Of a DNA stretch of 64,000 nucleotides, positions 26,005 to 35,063 are shown in pieces. The position numbers and the translations under genes were made by a program. The DNA lies in assembly GCF_024362345.1 (NCBI RefSeq), contig NZ_CP101505.1, positions 1,012,001 through 1,076,000 of the forward strand, written 5' to 3'. A model generated the notes under the pieces. The model did not search any database and was not told the origin of the DNA. It saw only the letters and a program-made list of their open reading frames with translations. The stretch is from Polaribacter dokdonensis (GTDB lineage Bacteria; Bacteroidota; Bacteroidia; Flavobacteriales; Flavobacteriaceae). Position 1 is the first letter of the stretch. Every line of letters begins with the position of its first letter.

Positions 26005-26228
26005 ATTGATTTGTTTTAAATTATTATACTACAAAACAAGACCAATTGTGTGTTTCCTATTCACAAGGTATACGTAAGGTGGGTGTTATTTTTTACCAAA
26101 AGCTTGTAAACTACTTTTACTATTGATAAAATATTTTAAAATGAAAGTCTGTTGATTTCTTTACCAAAAAGAGCTTTTAAAAAAAGCTGCTTTTTAAGCC
26201 AAAAACCACAGCTGACCCAAGTTGGGAT

Positions 26229-27065
26229 TTACAAATCTTCTTCGTTTAATTTTTGATTGAGGTTGTCTGCTAAACGATTTATAAATTTTGTTCTGACTGT
26301 TTTGCGTAATTTGATGTCTTGGTAAATTCTGTAAATATTATCTTCTAGTTCTATATTAAAAATTTTGCCTATGTGTTTTGCCAACTCTTTTACATCTGTA
26401 TTTCCGTTATTGATTAGTCTCGCATGTTTGAGTGCATAAATTAATTCGACTAAATCTATTTTGGAACCAGACCATGAATAATTTACAGGTTCTCTGAAAT
26501 TTGTAGTTCCACTTTTCTGATCGATTTCATCTATTTTACGTTCTAGGTAGTTTGTGAGCATATCTGAACATATCAAATTTGCGACTTGATATTCATGAGA
26601 TGTAGATATTTTTGAATCGAAATACAATTGCATTGGATGATCGCGAATGATATCTTTATAAGGCCTTCTGATAAAATAATGGTGATCGTTATACGTTGCT
26701 CTGGATCTGAAATATTCATAAAAATCAAAATTTTCTCTAGCCATTTGAGCAGCTTTGTTTAATGCTTTGAGATAGTGCTTTCGTTTTCCTTTTTTACTTG
26801 AAGGTAATGTAGATTCGATTTTTAAAACATGTTTGTAAAACAGTATTTTAGAAATTAAGGAAGGCTTTAATTCTTTGAAGAAATAAATCTCTTCTTTTTC
26901 AGATTCAAAGCGATATATTTTCAGCCATTTATTGAGCTTTTTTAATTTCTTTTCTAAAAATAAAATTATGTTTTGACTTGCTACAATAGGATTGCTTTCG
27001 GAATTTTTGAGTAATACAAAATCCCGCTCCAATTTTTGAAAGAATGGTGTGCAAAACGAATTCAT
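26229..27065 (-). CDS. RteC-family protein
   Basis: The protein has 278 residues with the RteC layout: helical N-terminus (CTPFFQKLERDFVLLKN), central YFRSRATYNDHHYFIRRP, and WSGSKIDLVELIYALKHARL with INNGNTDVKELAKHIGKIFN near the C-terminus. In Bacteroides conjugative transposon CTnDOT, RteC activates the excision genes. Here it lies between the integrase and the excisionase-like gene, in agreement with that role. No rteA/rteB two-component genes are nearby. Confidence 0.88.
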   Translation of the reverse strand: MNSFCTPFFQKLERDFVLLKNSESNPIVASQNIILFLEKKLKKLNKWLKIYRFESEKEEIYFFKELKPSLISKILFYKHVLKIESTLPSSKKGKRKHYLKALNKAAQMARENFDFYEYFRSRATYNDHHYFIRRPYKDIIRDHPMQLYFDSKISTSHEYQVANLICSDMLTNYLERKIDEIDQKSGTTNFREPVNYSWSGSKIDLVELIYALKHARLINNGNTDVKELAKHIGKIFNIELEDNIYRIYQDIKLRKTVRTKFINRLADNLNQKLNEEDL

Positions 27066-27162
27066 AGCAATTAAAATGATATATTTTGAAAGCTACAATT
27101 TAAATCATTTTGTATAAAATCTATGAAATGAACACCTTAAAAAGTTATTAACAGACACTAAA

Positions 27163-28410
27163 CTAGCCTATACCTTGACTTTTACCTAAAGTGTATGTAT
27201 TGGCTAACTTTTGTTTTAAAATATTCATATCATGACTCACTTTTTTATCCAAAACCTTGGCATAGTGTTGCGTTGTTCTTAGATTTTTATGTCCGAGCAT
27301 TTTGCTGACACTTTCTATGGGTACACCATTTGACAAAGTTACAGTTGTTGCAAATGTATGTCGTGCAATATGAAAGGTAAGTTCTTTATTGATTTCGCAA
27401 ACAATCGCAATTTCTTTTAAATAGGCATTCATTTTTTGATTGCTAAAAATTGGTAGTAAAGAGTTATTGGCTATACATTTTGGATGCTCTTCATATTTAT
27501 CAATCATCATTTGAGTGACTGGTAAAATTGGGATTTTTGATGCTGCTTCTGTTTTTTGACGGTGGGTGAAAATCCATTTATCGCCATCAATACCAATACT
27601 GATGTGCGACTTGGTTAGGTTTTTTACATCTATGTAAGCCAGCCCTGTGTAACAACTGAATAAGAAAATATCTCTTACTAAAGACAAACGTTCTGTTGAG
27701 AATTCTTTATCCATTAGTTTTTGAATTTCACCTTCTGTTAAATAGACACGCTCTACAGTTCTTACTTTAGATTTGTAATTGCTAAACGGGTTCCTGTCCA
27801 TCCAATTATTGGCCAAACATATTTTAACGATTTTACCGAAATTCTTAATGTATTTTACTGCTGTATTGTTACTGCAGTTTCTGACTGATCTTAAATAGAA
27901 TTCGTAATCTGTAATAAACGCATGATTGATTTTTAGAATATCGATATCCGATTCTTTAAACTTCCATTCTAAAAATTCTTTGGTGTGCTTTAATGATGTC
28001 TTATAACGTTCTAGTGTTCCTGGAGCATATTCTTTTCCTACTAGTTCTTCAATTCTTTTATTATGATCTTCGAAAATTGGAATTAACATTCGGCGTTTTG
28101 CTTCTTCTCCTAAAACTTTGCTTTTAAATAGTTTTGCAGAAATAGGAGTTTTCGAATGAATAAACTCCATTTGAATGTCGATGATCTTCGTTTTTAAGAT
28201 ATCAAGATGTTTATTTATTGAACGAGCTTCTGCAGATTGTCCTTTCATTTTACCTGCAGCTGAGGACCATTTAGCTGGATCAATGTATCTTCCCGTACTA
28301 AATTCAATTCGTTTTCCGTTGACTGTAATGCGTGTATAAATAACACATTGTCCTTTAGCATTTACTTTTGCTCTCTTTGGATAAAAGAGAATTGCTGTGA
28401 TTGTTTTCAT
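27163..28410 (-). CDS. tyrosine recombinase (integrase) of a Bacteroidota mobile element
   Basis: The protein has 415 residues: an arm-binding N-terminus (ILFYPKRAKVNAKGQCVIYT), a SAM-like core-binding domain (~110-210) and a catalytic domain. The catalytic box II is FHIARH, followed by LGHKNLRTTQHYAKVL with the terminal His and nucleophile Tyr. The first box reads SCYTGLAYIDV, so the usual Arg I is Ala, as in several integrases of the CTnDOT group. It is transcribed away from the tRNA-Ser gene whose 3' end is 283 nt upstream, the normal arrangement for tRNA-targeted integration. Confidence 0.94.
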   Translation of the reverse strand: MKTITAILFYPKRAKVNAKGQCVIYTRITVNGKRIEFSTGRYIDPAKWSSAAGKMKGQSAEARSINKHLDILKTKIIDIQMEFIHSKTPISAKLFKSKVLGEEAKRRMLIPIFEDHNKRIEELVGKEYAPGTLERYKTSLKHTKEFLEWKFKESDIDILKINHAFITDYEFYLRSVRNCSNNTAVKYIKNFGKIVKICLANNWMDRNPFSNYKSKVRTVERVYLTEGEIQKLMDKEFSTERLSLVRDIFLFSCYTGLAYIDVKNLTKSHISIGIDGDKWIFTHRQKTEAASKIPILPVTQMMIDKYEEHPKCIANNSLLPIFSNQKMNAYLKEIAIVCEINKELTFHIARHTFATTVTLSNGVPIESVSKMLGHKNLRTTQHYAKVLDKKVSHDMNILKQKLANTYTLGKSQGIG

Positions 28411-28538
28411 TTTGGTAACCTTTAAAATTCATATTAAATTTAAACTGACCCCTAATTCTACGCAAGATGTACGTTTTTTGAACTAGTTTTAGCCTTGTTT
28501 TTAATTTTGAAACCCTTACTATCAAAGGGCTAGCGAGA

Positions 28539-28583
28539 AATTCGGTGTCACTTGTATTAGTGATTTGCAAGTGACACCGAATT
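28539..28583. repeat. perfect 16-bp inverted repeat beside the attachment region
   Basis: The arms 28539-28554 and 28568-28583 (AATTCGGTGTCACTTG and its complement) are perfect, with a 13-nt loop. It lies between the integrase start and the tRNA 3' end. It has no T-run, so a terminator is less likely than a protein-binding or recombination-related site. Confidence 0.7.
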
Positions 28584-28635
28584 GGACACCTTTTATATAC
28601 GATTTAATGAATTTTATGGGTTTTGTGGAAAAGCA

Positions 28636-28669
28636 AAAACCCTTTAAAACATAGGTTTTAAAGGGTTTT
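28636..28669 (-). terminator. terminator of tRNA-Ser
   Basis: A perfect 15-bp stem (28636-28650/28655-28669) with ATAG loop (CTAT on the minus strand) lies 24 nt after the tRNA 3' end. On the minus strand it is followed by a T-rich stretch (TTTTTGCTTTT). Confidence 0.8.
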
Positions 28670-28692
28670 GATGATTTTTGAAAATCTATCAG

Positions 28693-28777
28693 CGGAGAAA
28701 GAGGGATTCGAACCCCCGGACCTGTTACAGTCAACAGTTTTCAAGACTGCCGCATTCGACCACTCTGCCATTTCTCC
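28693..28777 (-). tRNA. tRNA-Ser (anticodon UGA)
   Basis: Minus-strand sequence of 85 nt starting GGAGAAATGGCAGAGTGG. The acceptor stem GGAGAAA/TTTCTCC pairs perfectly, the anticodon loop reads CTTGAAA (TGA), a long variable arm is present as in class II tRNAs, and the T loop is GTTCGAATC. No CCA is encoded; discriminator is G. Its 3' half is the probable attachment site of the element to its left. Confidence 0.95.
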
Positions 28778-28985
28778 AAGCGTCTCATCAGGTATTTCCT
28801 GAATGCGGATGCAAATATAGAAAGCTTTTTCATTTTGTGAAACAAAAAAACCAATAATTTTTATTTTTTTTGAATATATGAGATTTATTTTTTTAACATA
28901 TTAATCTACAGTTATTTATAATTGATCAATAATATTAGAAATCGTATTTAATAAAAGAACTGTAGAGAATACTCATACTGTTTAT

Positions 28986-28993
28986 TATCTTTG
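28986..28993 (+). promoter_or_regulatory. aroC promoter -7 element
   Basis: TATCTTTG matches the Bacteroidota TAnnTTTG box and lies 23 nt before the aroC start. No good TTTG is seen at the -33 position. Confidence 0.5.
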
Positions 28994-29016
28994 TTATCGA
29001 ACTATAATCAAAGCTA

Positions 29017-30081
29017 ATGTCTTTTAATTCTTTTGGAAATTTATTAAAGCTAACTACGTTTGGAGAGTCTCATGGTACTGCTATTGGTGGCGTAATTGAT
29101 GGATTCCCAGCAGGCGTGGAAATTAATTTAAATGCAATTCAACAAGAATTAGACAGACGTAAACCTGGACAATCTAAAATTGTTACACAAAGAAAAGAGC
29201 CAGATACTGTAGAATTTTTATCAGGAATTTTTGAAGGCCAATCAACTGGAACTTCTATTGGTTTTATTATAAAAAACACAAACCAAAAAAGCAAAGATTA
29301 TAATCATAATACAAATATCTATAGACCCTCTCATGCCGACTACACTTATGATCAAAAATATGGCTTAAGAGATTATAGAGGAGGTGGAAGAAGTTCTGCG
29401 CGTGAAACTGCAAATTGGGTGGTTGCAGGAGCATTAGCTAAACAATTAATTTCATCTATTCAAATAAATGCATTTACATCTTCTGTAGGAGAAATTTTCA
29501 TGGAAAAACCCTATCAAGATTTAGATTTCTCAAAAACGGAAAATAACATTGTTCGCTGTCCTGATGAAGAAAGTGCAGAAAAAATGATCACTAAGATTAA
29601 AGAAATCCGAAAAGCTGGAGATACTATTGGAGGCACAATAACATGTGTTGCACAAAATATGCCTGTTGGTATAGGTGAACCTATTTTTAATAAACTACAT
29701 GCAGAATTAGGAAAAGCAATGTTATCTATAAATGCAGTAAAAGGATTTGAATTTGGTAGTGGATTCTGTGGTGCTAAAATGAAAGGCTCTGAACATAATG
29801 ATATTTTTAACGCTGATGGTTCCACTAAATCTAATTTATCAGGTGGTATTCAAGGTGGAATATCTAATGGAATGGATGTTTATTTTCGAGTTGCCTTTAA
29901 ACCTGTTGCAACTATCATGAGCTCTCAACAAACCATTAATTCAGAAAATGAAATTACTGAAATAACTGGAAAAGGAAGACATGATCCCTGTGTAGTACCT
30001 AGAGCTGTGCCTATTGTGGAAGCAATGACTGCTTTAGTTTTAGCAGATTTCTATTTACTCAATAAAACCCGAAAAATCTAA
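29017..30081 (+). CDS. aroC: chorismate synthase
   Basis: The protein has 354 residues, the normal length. It carries the family signatures [20 protein letters not shown] at the N-terminus, [14 protein letters not shown] and [13 protein letters not shown] in the middle, and [20 protein letters not shown] near the end. The enzyme converts EPSP to chorismate with reduced FMN in the last common step of aromatic biosynthesis. It is the first clearly chromosomal gene to the right of the tRNA and mobile element, transcribed from its own promoter. Confidence 0.98.
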   Translation: MSFNSFGNLLKLTTFGESHGTAIGGVIDGFPAGVEINLNAIQQELDRRKPGQSKIVTQRKEPDTVEFLSGIFEGQSTGTSIGFIIKNTNQKSKDYNHNTNIYRPSHADYTYDQKYGLRDYRGGGRSSARETANWVVAGALAKQLISSIQINAFTSSVGEIFMEKPYQDLDFSKTENNIVRCPDEESAEKMITKIKEIRKAGDTIGGTITCVAQNMPVGIGEPIFNKLHAELGKAMLSINAVKGFEFGSGFCGAKMKGSEHNDIFNADGSTKSNLSGGIQGGISNGMDVYFRVAFKPVATIMSSQQTINSENEITEITGKGRHDPCVVPRAVPIVEAMTALVLADFYLLNKTRKI

Positions 30082-30121
30082 ATTCTCTCAATTTTAAGTA
30101 TCTTTCCCAAAAATCTTATTT

Positions 30122-31219
30122 TTGAGAACTAGTAGATTGTATTTTATAGATATTGTGCGAGCATTTGCCATTTTAATGATGCTTCAAGGACATTTTATAG
30201 ATACATTAATTGATCCTGTATATAGAGATACAAATTTTACTTCTTACAGAATTTGGTCTTATTTTAGAGGAATTACAGCCCCTACCTTTTTTACGATTTC
30301 TGGCTTAATTTTCACCTATTTACTTCTAAGAGCAAAAGATAAAGGCGAAGAGAAAAAAAGGATGAGAAAAGGAATAACCAGAGGTTTATTTCTTATTGGA
30401 GTTGGATATTTATTAAGAATACCATTCCTTGCTTGGCTTACAGGTCATTTTAATTATTACTTTTTAGTTATTGATGTTTTACAAATTATAGGATTAAGTT
30501 TAATTCTAATTATATCTATCTATTTTTTTACGTTCAAAAAAACATATTTATTTTCATTCTTAACACTAATTTGTGGTCTATCAATTTTTGTTTGCGAACC
30601 ACTTTATAGGGGCATTTCAATAGACAGTCTTCCTATATTTTTAAATAATTATATATCTAAAGCAAATGGTTCTGTATTTACAATCATACCTTGGTTTGGT
30701 TTTGTATCATTTGGTGCCTTTATTGCTACTATTTTTTATAAAAATCTTCATAAAAAGTACTTTAAACTCATTATCATTACTGTTTTTACAGTTTTAGGAT
30801 TTTCTCTTATTGAATACTCTTCTCTCTTTTTAGTTTATCTCTCAAAAACATTCAATATTCAATTATTTATGGATTCCGCAAACTATAATTATTTGTTTAC
30901 AAGATTAGGTAATGTGCTGTTATACTTTGCTTTTTTCTATGCTTTAGAGAATTATTTAAAAATTCCGATTATTTTAAAAATAGGTCAAAAAACACTTTCA
31001 ATATATGTCATACACTTTATAATCATTTATGGAAGTTTTACAGGGTTTGGCTTAAAGCATATCTTTGGAAAAAGTTTAAATCCAATTGAAGCAATTTTTG
31101 GTGCAGCTCTTTTTTTAGTTGTTGTTTGCTTTATATCCTTCTATTATGCAAAAACAAATACATTTTTATATGTTCAACTAAGAAAATTCATAGATAAAAG
31201 AAAACTTAAAAACTCATGA
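30122..31219 (+). CDS. DUF1624/HGSNAT-type membrane acyltransferase
   Basis: The protein has 365 residues and about ten transmembrane helices. The beginning (RLYFIDIVRAFAILMMLQGH, FIDTLI) and TAPTFFTISGLIF are typical of heparan-alpha-glucosaminide N-acetyltransferase-like (DUF1624) proteins. These move acyl groups across a membrane; the acceptor here is unknown. There is no ATG: TTG at 30122 is the best start. That TTG overlaps a TATTTTTG box (30117-30124), so transcription more likely starts from TATCTTTC at 30099-30106. Its stop overlaps the next gene (ATGA). Confidence 0.87.
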   Translation: MRTSRLYFIDIVRAFAILMMLQGHFIDTLIDPVYRDTNFTSYRIWSYFRGITAPTFFTISGLIFTYLLLRAKDKGEEKKRMRKGITRGLFLIGVGYLLRIPFLAWLTGHFNYYFLVIDVLQIIGLSLILIISIYFFTFKKTYLFSFLTLICGLSIFVCEPLYRGISIDSLPIFLNNYISKANGSVFTIIPWFGFVSFGAFIATIFYKNLHKKYFKLIIITVFTVLGFSLIEYSSLFLVYLSKTFNIQLFMDSANYNYLFTRLGNVLLYFAFFYALENYLKIPIILKIGQKTLSIYVIHFIIIYGSFTGFGLKHIFGKSLNPIEAIFGAALFLVVVCFISFYYAKTNTFLYVQLRKFIDKRKLKNS

Positions 31220-32118
31220 TTTCATCATCCAAAATAAAGTATTTATTAGTGGCACTAATTCTATTTGGATTAAAAACTATTGGCCAAGAAAATTACCTAA
31301 TAGATGCTTACAAAGTAAAAAGAAGAACATTTACCTATCATAAATTAAAATTAGAGGAAAACCTAAAACTCGATTTGTATAGGCCCAAAAAACGTAAAGG
31401 TAGAAAACCATTAATTATCTACGTTCATGGTGGAGGATTTTCTGGTGGAGAGAGAGATGATAAAGTTTCTGCAGGATTTTCTTCAGAAATGGCAAAATAC
31501 GGCTATAATGTAGCTTCAATTTCTTATAGGTTAACAATGAAAGGTATTGGCTTTGGTTGCAACACAAAAGCTGAACTTAAAATTAAGGCGTTCAATGAAG
31601 CTTCTAAGGATTTAAGTTATGCTATTAAATATTTAGTAAAAAGACAAAGGCGTTTTAAAATTGATACTAGCAAAATAATACTTGTAGGTTCAAGTGCAGG
31701 TGCAGAAGCAATTTTACATTACGCATATGCTTACAAAAACACTGATTTAGAACAAGATACTAAAATTGCAGGCCTAATTGCTATGGCTGGTGCACTATCT
31801 ACTTTAAATAACATAAATTCTGAAAGCGCAGTTCCTACTCAATTATTTCATGGCACAAAAGATGACTTAGTACCCTACAATATAGCTCCACATCATTATT
31901 GCAAACCTACAGATGTTGGGTTTCTAAAACTTTATGGCTCTAGAGCAATTGCAGATAAATTAAAGATACTAAACAAACCTTATTTTTTATATACAGTTAA
32001 AGATGGAAATCATGATTGGAACTCAAGACCCATTTTTGAGTGCAAAGAAGAAATTTTAAATTTTTTAAACTTTAGTGTTTTAAAAAAACAACAAGCACAA
32101 ACAGAAATTAATATGTAA
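31216..32118 (+). CDS. secreted carboxylesterase-like alpha/beta hydrolase
   Basis: The protein has 300 residues with an N-terminal signal peptide (ending near IGQE). The oxyanion-hole motif is YVHGGGFSGG and the nucleophile Ser lies in GSSAGA. Asp in HGTKDDLVPY and His in DGNHDW complete a carboxylesterase/BD-FAE triad. It overlaps the acyltransferase gene by four nt (ATGA). A coupled pair of an acyl transferase and an esterase suggests addition and removal of acyl groups on the same molecule, but this is inference. Confidence 0.86.
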   Translation: MISSSKIKYLLVALILFGLKTIGQENYLIDAYKVKRRTFTYHKLKLEENLKLDLYRPKKRKGRKPLIIYVHGGGFSGGERDDKVSAGFSSEMAKYGYNVASISYRLTMKGIGFGCNTKAELKIKAFNEASKDLSYAIKYLVKRQRRFKIDTSKIILVGSSAGAEAILHYAYAYKNTDLEQDTKIAGLIAMAGALSTLNNINSESAVPTQLFHGTKDDLVPYNIAPHHYCKPTDVGFLKLYGSRAIADKLKILNKPYFLYTVKDGNHDWNSRPIFECKEEILNFLNFSVLKKQQAQTEINM

Positions 32119-32150
32119 AAACAGCTGCAATTTAACTTACAGCTGTTTTT
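32117..32150. terminator. bidirectional terminator between convergent genes
   Basis: An 11-bp stem AAAAACAGCTG/CAGCTGTTTTT (32117-32127/32140-32150) lies between the convergent esterase and isocitrate dehydrogenase genes. It has A- and T-runs at both ends, so it can act in both directions. Confidence 0.8.
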
Positions 32151-32180
32151 AATTAATTCAAAAATAAGGGCAATAATTCT

Positions 32181-33692
32181 TTATTCTCCTTGACCTAGAG
32201 AGAAAGCTCTTACACCATCAAACTCATACAGATTTTCTGTTTTGATAACTTGGAAACCCTTGTGATGTAATATAGATTGTAAAGCAATAATCTTTTCAAA
32301 GTCTACTGGGTTATATACTTTTTCTCCATTTGTTTTAGAGTCTATATCTACAAATCTACATCTCCAATGATCTGTGCAATAAGTTTCTTGTAAACCTTCT
32401 GGATAAACTTTTACACCTCTATTAGTTATCATTTTTAATTTCATTTTAAAAGCAGTTATACTATTTAAAGCATTTCCTAATTCATTAGGATTTTTACCTT
32501 TCCAATTGATAAAAACATCAACACCAACTAATACCTGCTCTTGCTTTTTTCTACTATATTCTGGTATTACAATTTCTCCTTTTCCAGCTGCTAAATTACT
32601 TTTAGGCAATTGTAAAGGTTTCTTACCAAGGTTTTCTATAATTCTGTCTGCAAACTCAGAAGTAGACACAATTTCTTTAGTTATAGATTCTTGATAAACA
32701 TCAGCTGTATGATAACCTTGCTCTAAAGTAACCAACCAAGCATTTTTAATAGTATCAGCAATTTCTGTTTTACCCACATGTGATAATAACATAACTGCTG
32801 CATTTAATAAACCTGATGGATTAGCTATTTTTTTACCAGCAATATCTGGTGCAGAACCATGAATAGCTTCAAACATTGAGACATTTAAACCAATATTTGC
32901 AGAGCCAGCCATACCTACAGAACCCGCAATTTCTGCAGCAATATCAGATATAATATCTCCATATAAATTAGAAGTCACAATAACATCATAATTAGTTGGG
33001 TTTGCTGCTAAACGTGCAGAACCTATATCTATAATCTGTGAATTACTTTCAATTTCTGGATATTCTATTGCAATTTCTTTAAACACATTATGAAACAAAC
33101 CGTCTGTTAATTTCATAATATTATCTTTAACCATACAAGTTACTTTTTTGCGTCCATAAGCTTTAGCATACTCAAAAGCATATCTCACAATTTTTTCGCA
33201 ACCAGGCCTAGTAATCAATTTTAAACATTGCACAACATCTTGCGTTTGTTGGTGCTCTATACCTGCATATAAATCCTCTTCATTCTCTCTAACAATAACT
33301 ACATCCATTCCTGCAAAATTAGTTTCTACATAAGGTGCATAAGCAGTTACAGGACGTACATTCGCAAATAAGCCTAAAGATTTACGAAGCGTAACATTTA
33401 AACTTTTATAACCTTTACCTTGAGGCGTTGTAATAGGTGCCTTTAAAATTAGTTTGTTTTTATTGATGGTTTTCCAAGCACTTTTTTCTATACCTGAAGA
33501 GTTACCAGATAAATATACTTGTTCTCCTATTTCTATTTTTTCTGATTTAATGTTTGCTCCAGCTGCTTCTAAAATTCTTAGAGTAGCTTCCATAATTTCT
33601 GGCCCTATTCCATCTCCATAAGCAACAGCAACATTTGTTACTGCAGTAGACTTAATTTGTTTAGACTTTTCTTGTACTTGCGTATTTTCCAT
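32181..33692 (-). CDS. icd: NADP-dependent isocitrate dehydrogenase (homodimeric type)
   Basis: About 503 residues from ATG at 33690-33692. The frame is open ten codons further, but MENTQVQEK is a more natural start. Isocitrate/isopropylmalate dehydrogenase fold: AYGDGIGPEI, RENEEDLYAGIEH, VKDNIMKLTDGLF, DVIVTSNLYGDIISDIAAEI and FEAIHGSAPDIAGK. The C-terminal extra domain (~340-503, including VFINWKGKNPNELGNAL) is found in the longer Thermus/Rickettsia-like enzymes. It oxidises isocitrate to 2-oxoglutarate. A second, unrelated isocitrate dehydrogenase is at 46611-48821. Confidence 0.95.
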   Translation of the reverse strand: MENTQVQEKSKQIKSTAVTNVAVAYGDGIGPEIMEATLRILEAAGANIKSEKIEIGEQVYLSGNSSGIEKSAWKTINKNKLILKAPITTPQGKGYKSLNVTLRKSLGLFANVRPVTAYAPYVETNFAGMDVVIVRENEEDLYAGIEHQQTQDVVQCLKLITRPGCEKIVRYAFEYAKAYGRKKVTCMVKDNIMKLTDGLFHNVFKEIAIEYPEIESNSQIIDIGSARLAANPTNYDVIVTSNLYGDIISDIAAEIAGSVGMAGSANIGLNVSMFEAIHGSAPDIAGKKIANPSGLLNAAVMLLSHVGKTEIADTIKNAWLVTLEQGYHTADVYQESITKEIVSTSEFADRIIENLGKKPLQLPKSNLAAGKGEIVIPEYSRKKQEQVLVGVDVFINWKGKNPNELGNALNSITAFKMKLKMITNRGVKVYPEGLQETYCTDHWRCRFVDIDSKTNGEKVYNPVDFEKIIALQSILHHKGFQVIKTENLYEFDGVRAFSLGQGE

Positions 33693-33782
33693 GTTTGATG
33701 TTTTTGTGCATACAAATATCAAACATAAAATTCATATATTTTTATATATGTTTTTTATAATTTATATAAATATATTTTATGA

Positions 33783-35063
33783 CTATTTAAATCTTACAGA
33801 ATAAGAAACACCTAAAGAAGGGTAAACAAAGTATTCTCCATTTGCAAATGGTTTTTCTTCTCTAAACATACTTGCATTAAAACCCCATAAATTTTTCTTG
33901 TTCTTGGTAGAAAAGAAATAACCTAATACTAAAGCTTGAGAATCTAATTGAAATACCTCATTGCCAGAAAAACCTGGTGCAAACCTGTCTAAAGCTAAAG
34001 AAGCTCCAAAACCAGCTTCAATTGTCCAATAATTATCTGCGTCACTGGCATATTTTCTGTAAATTAATCTACCAGATTTACTTGCTCCTGGTTCTCCTGG
34101 AGTTATATAAGTTCTAAACGCCCAATAGCTATTTCCTGTGTACCAACCTAAAGAACCTGTATAAATGGTTGTTTCTGTAGAGAATTTTAACCATCTGAAA
34201 CCTAATGAAAGCTCTAAACTTTTAGGAAGTGATTTAAAAAGCTCAAATCCATAACGTTGAGTAGGGTTTAAGGGACTGTTTGAAAAACCTCCACTAACAT
34301 AAGCATATAAACCTGTTGCTATTCTAGGATATAAATCTATTTCTAATTGATAGTTATCTGTTTCAAAACGGTTTGTATAATTTACTCTTGCTGTTATGCT
34401 GCCATATTTTGTTTGTCTTGCATATGAAATAGAGCTATAATACATATTTGCTCTACCATTATCACTGTCAAAATCATAATAGTCCGTTGAAACATTTATA
34501 CCCACTGTATTAAACATGAGCGAGTTTTCTAACGAGTTCTTATACTCTTTTAACTCCTTATTACTAGGGTTTAACTTTAAAGCCTCTGATATAATTAAAA
34601 AGGCTTCATCCACATTGTTTCTATTTACCTCTGACCTTGCCTTTAATATGACCAAATCAGGATCATCTGGAAAAATTACTAATGACTTATTAGATAATTC
34701 TAATGCTTTAAAGTATTTCTCTGCATATTGCTCATTTTTAATGTATGCTATCCAATCTGTTTTTCTTTTCTCATCTTTCTCTAAAACATACTGAAACTCT
34801 TTTCTTGCTTCTTTATAATTCCCATCCCAAGAATAAGTACTTGCCAAGAAAGCTCGTATATCTAAGTAGTTTGGATATTTAGTAAGAATAAGTTTCAGTG
34901 AATCTTGTGCTTGTTTTCTTTTACCATCAAAAGCTAACTCTCTTGCAGTTTTAAACGTAGTGTCTGGATTACCGTTAAACACTTTATCTTGTGCTAGAAC
35001 CTTATTAGGACAAGCTATAAAAATTGCAAAAAATATAAGTACTAATGTGTTTTTATTTATCAT
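33783..35063 (-). CDS. TPR protein with C-terminal YaiO-family outer-membrane barrel
   Basis: The protein has 426 residues. A signal peptide (ending near VLAQ) is followed by three to four TPRs (about 30-185; PNYLDIRAFLASTYSWDGNY) and a ~230-residue barrel of the YaiO type (VGINVSTDYYDFDSDNGRAN, FRTYITPGEPGASKSGRL, final YSVRFK). TPR plus barrel is the plan of polysaccharide exit proteins such as PgaA or BcsC. It overlaps the preceding gene by four nt. Its TPR signature PNYxDxR...WDxNY reappears in that neighbour (PNYVDVRILKGRTLAWDANY). Last gene of the operon. Confidence 0.9.
   Translation of the reverse strand: MINKNTLVLIFFAIFIACPNKVLAQDKVFNGNPDTTFKTARELAFDGKRKQAQDSLKLILTKYPNYLDIRAFLASTYSWDGNYKEARKEFQYVLEKDEKRKTDWIAYIKNEQYAEKYFKALELSNKSLVIFPDDPDLVILKARSEVNRNNVDEAFLIISEALKLNPSNKELKEYKNSLENSLMFNTVGINVSTDYYDFDSDNGRANMYYSSISYARQTKYGSITARVNYTNRFETDNYQLEIDLYPRIATGLYAYVSGGFSNSPLNPTQRYGFELFKSLPKSLELSLGFRWLKFSTETTIYTGSLGWYTGNSYWAFRTYITPGEPGASKSGRLIYRKYASDADNYWTIEAGFGASLALDRFAPGFSGNEVFQLDSQALVLGYFFSTKNKKNLWGFNASMFREEKPFANGEYFVYPSLGVSYSVRFK

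Noticed and set aside
28355..28570. Minus-strand 71-codon open frame overlapping the integrase start
   Set aside because: It overlaps the integrase N-terminus in another frame and contains half of the inverted repeat; no recognisable protein.
1..28690. CRISPR array or restriction/defence island in the accessory region
   Set aside because: I found no regularly spaced repeats, cas genes, methylase-endonuclease pairs or other known defence genes apart from hipBA.
28522..28734. Minus-strand 70-codon open frame beginning inside the tRNA-Ser
   Set aside because: It begins within the tRNA gene and runs through its terminator and the hairpin; frames across tRNA genes are frequent artefacts.
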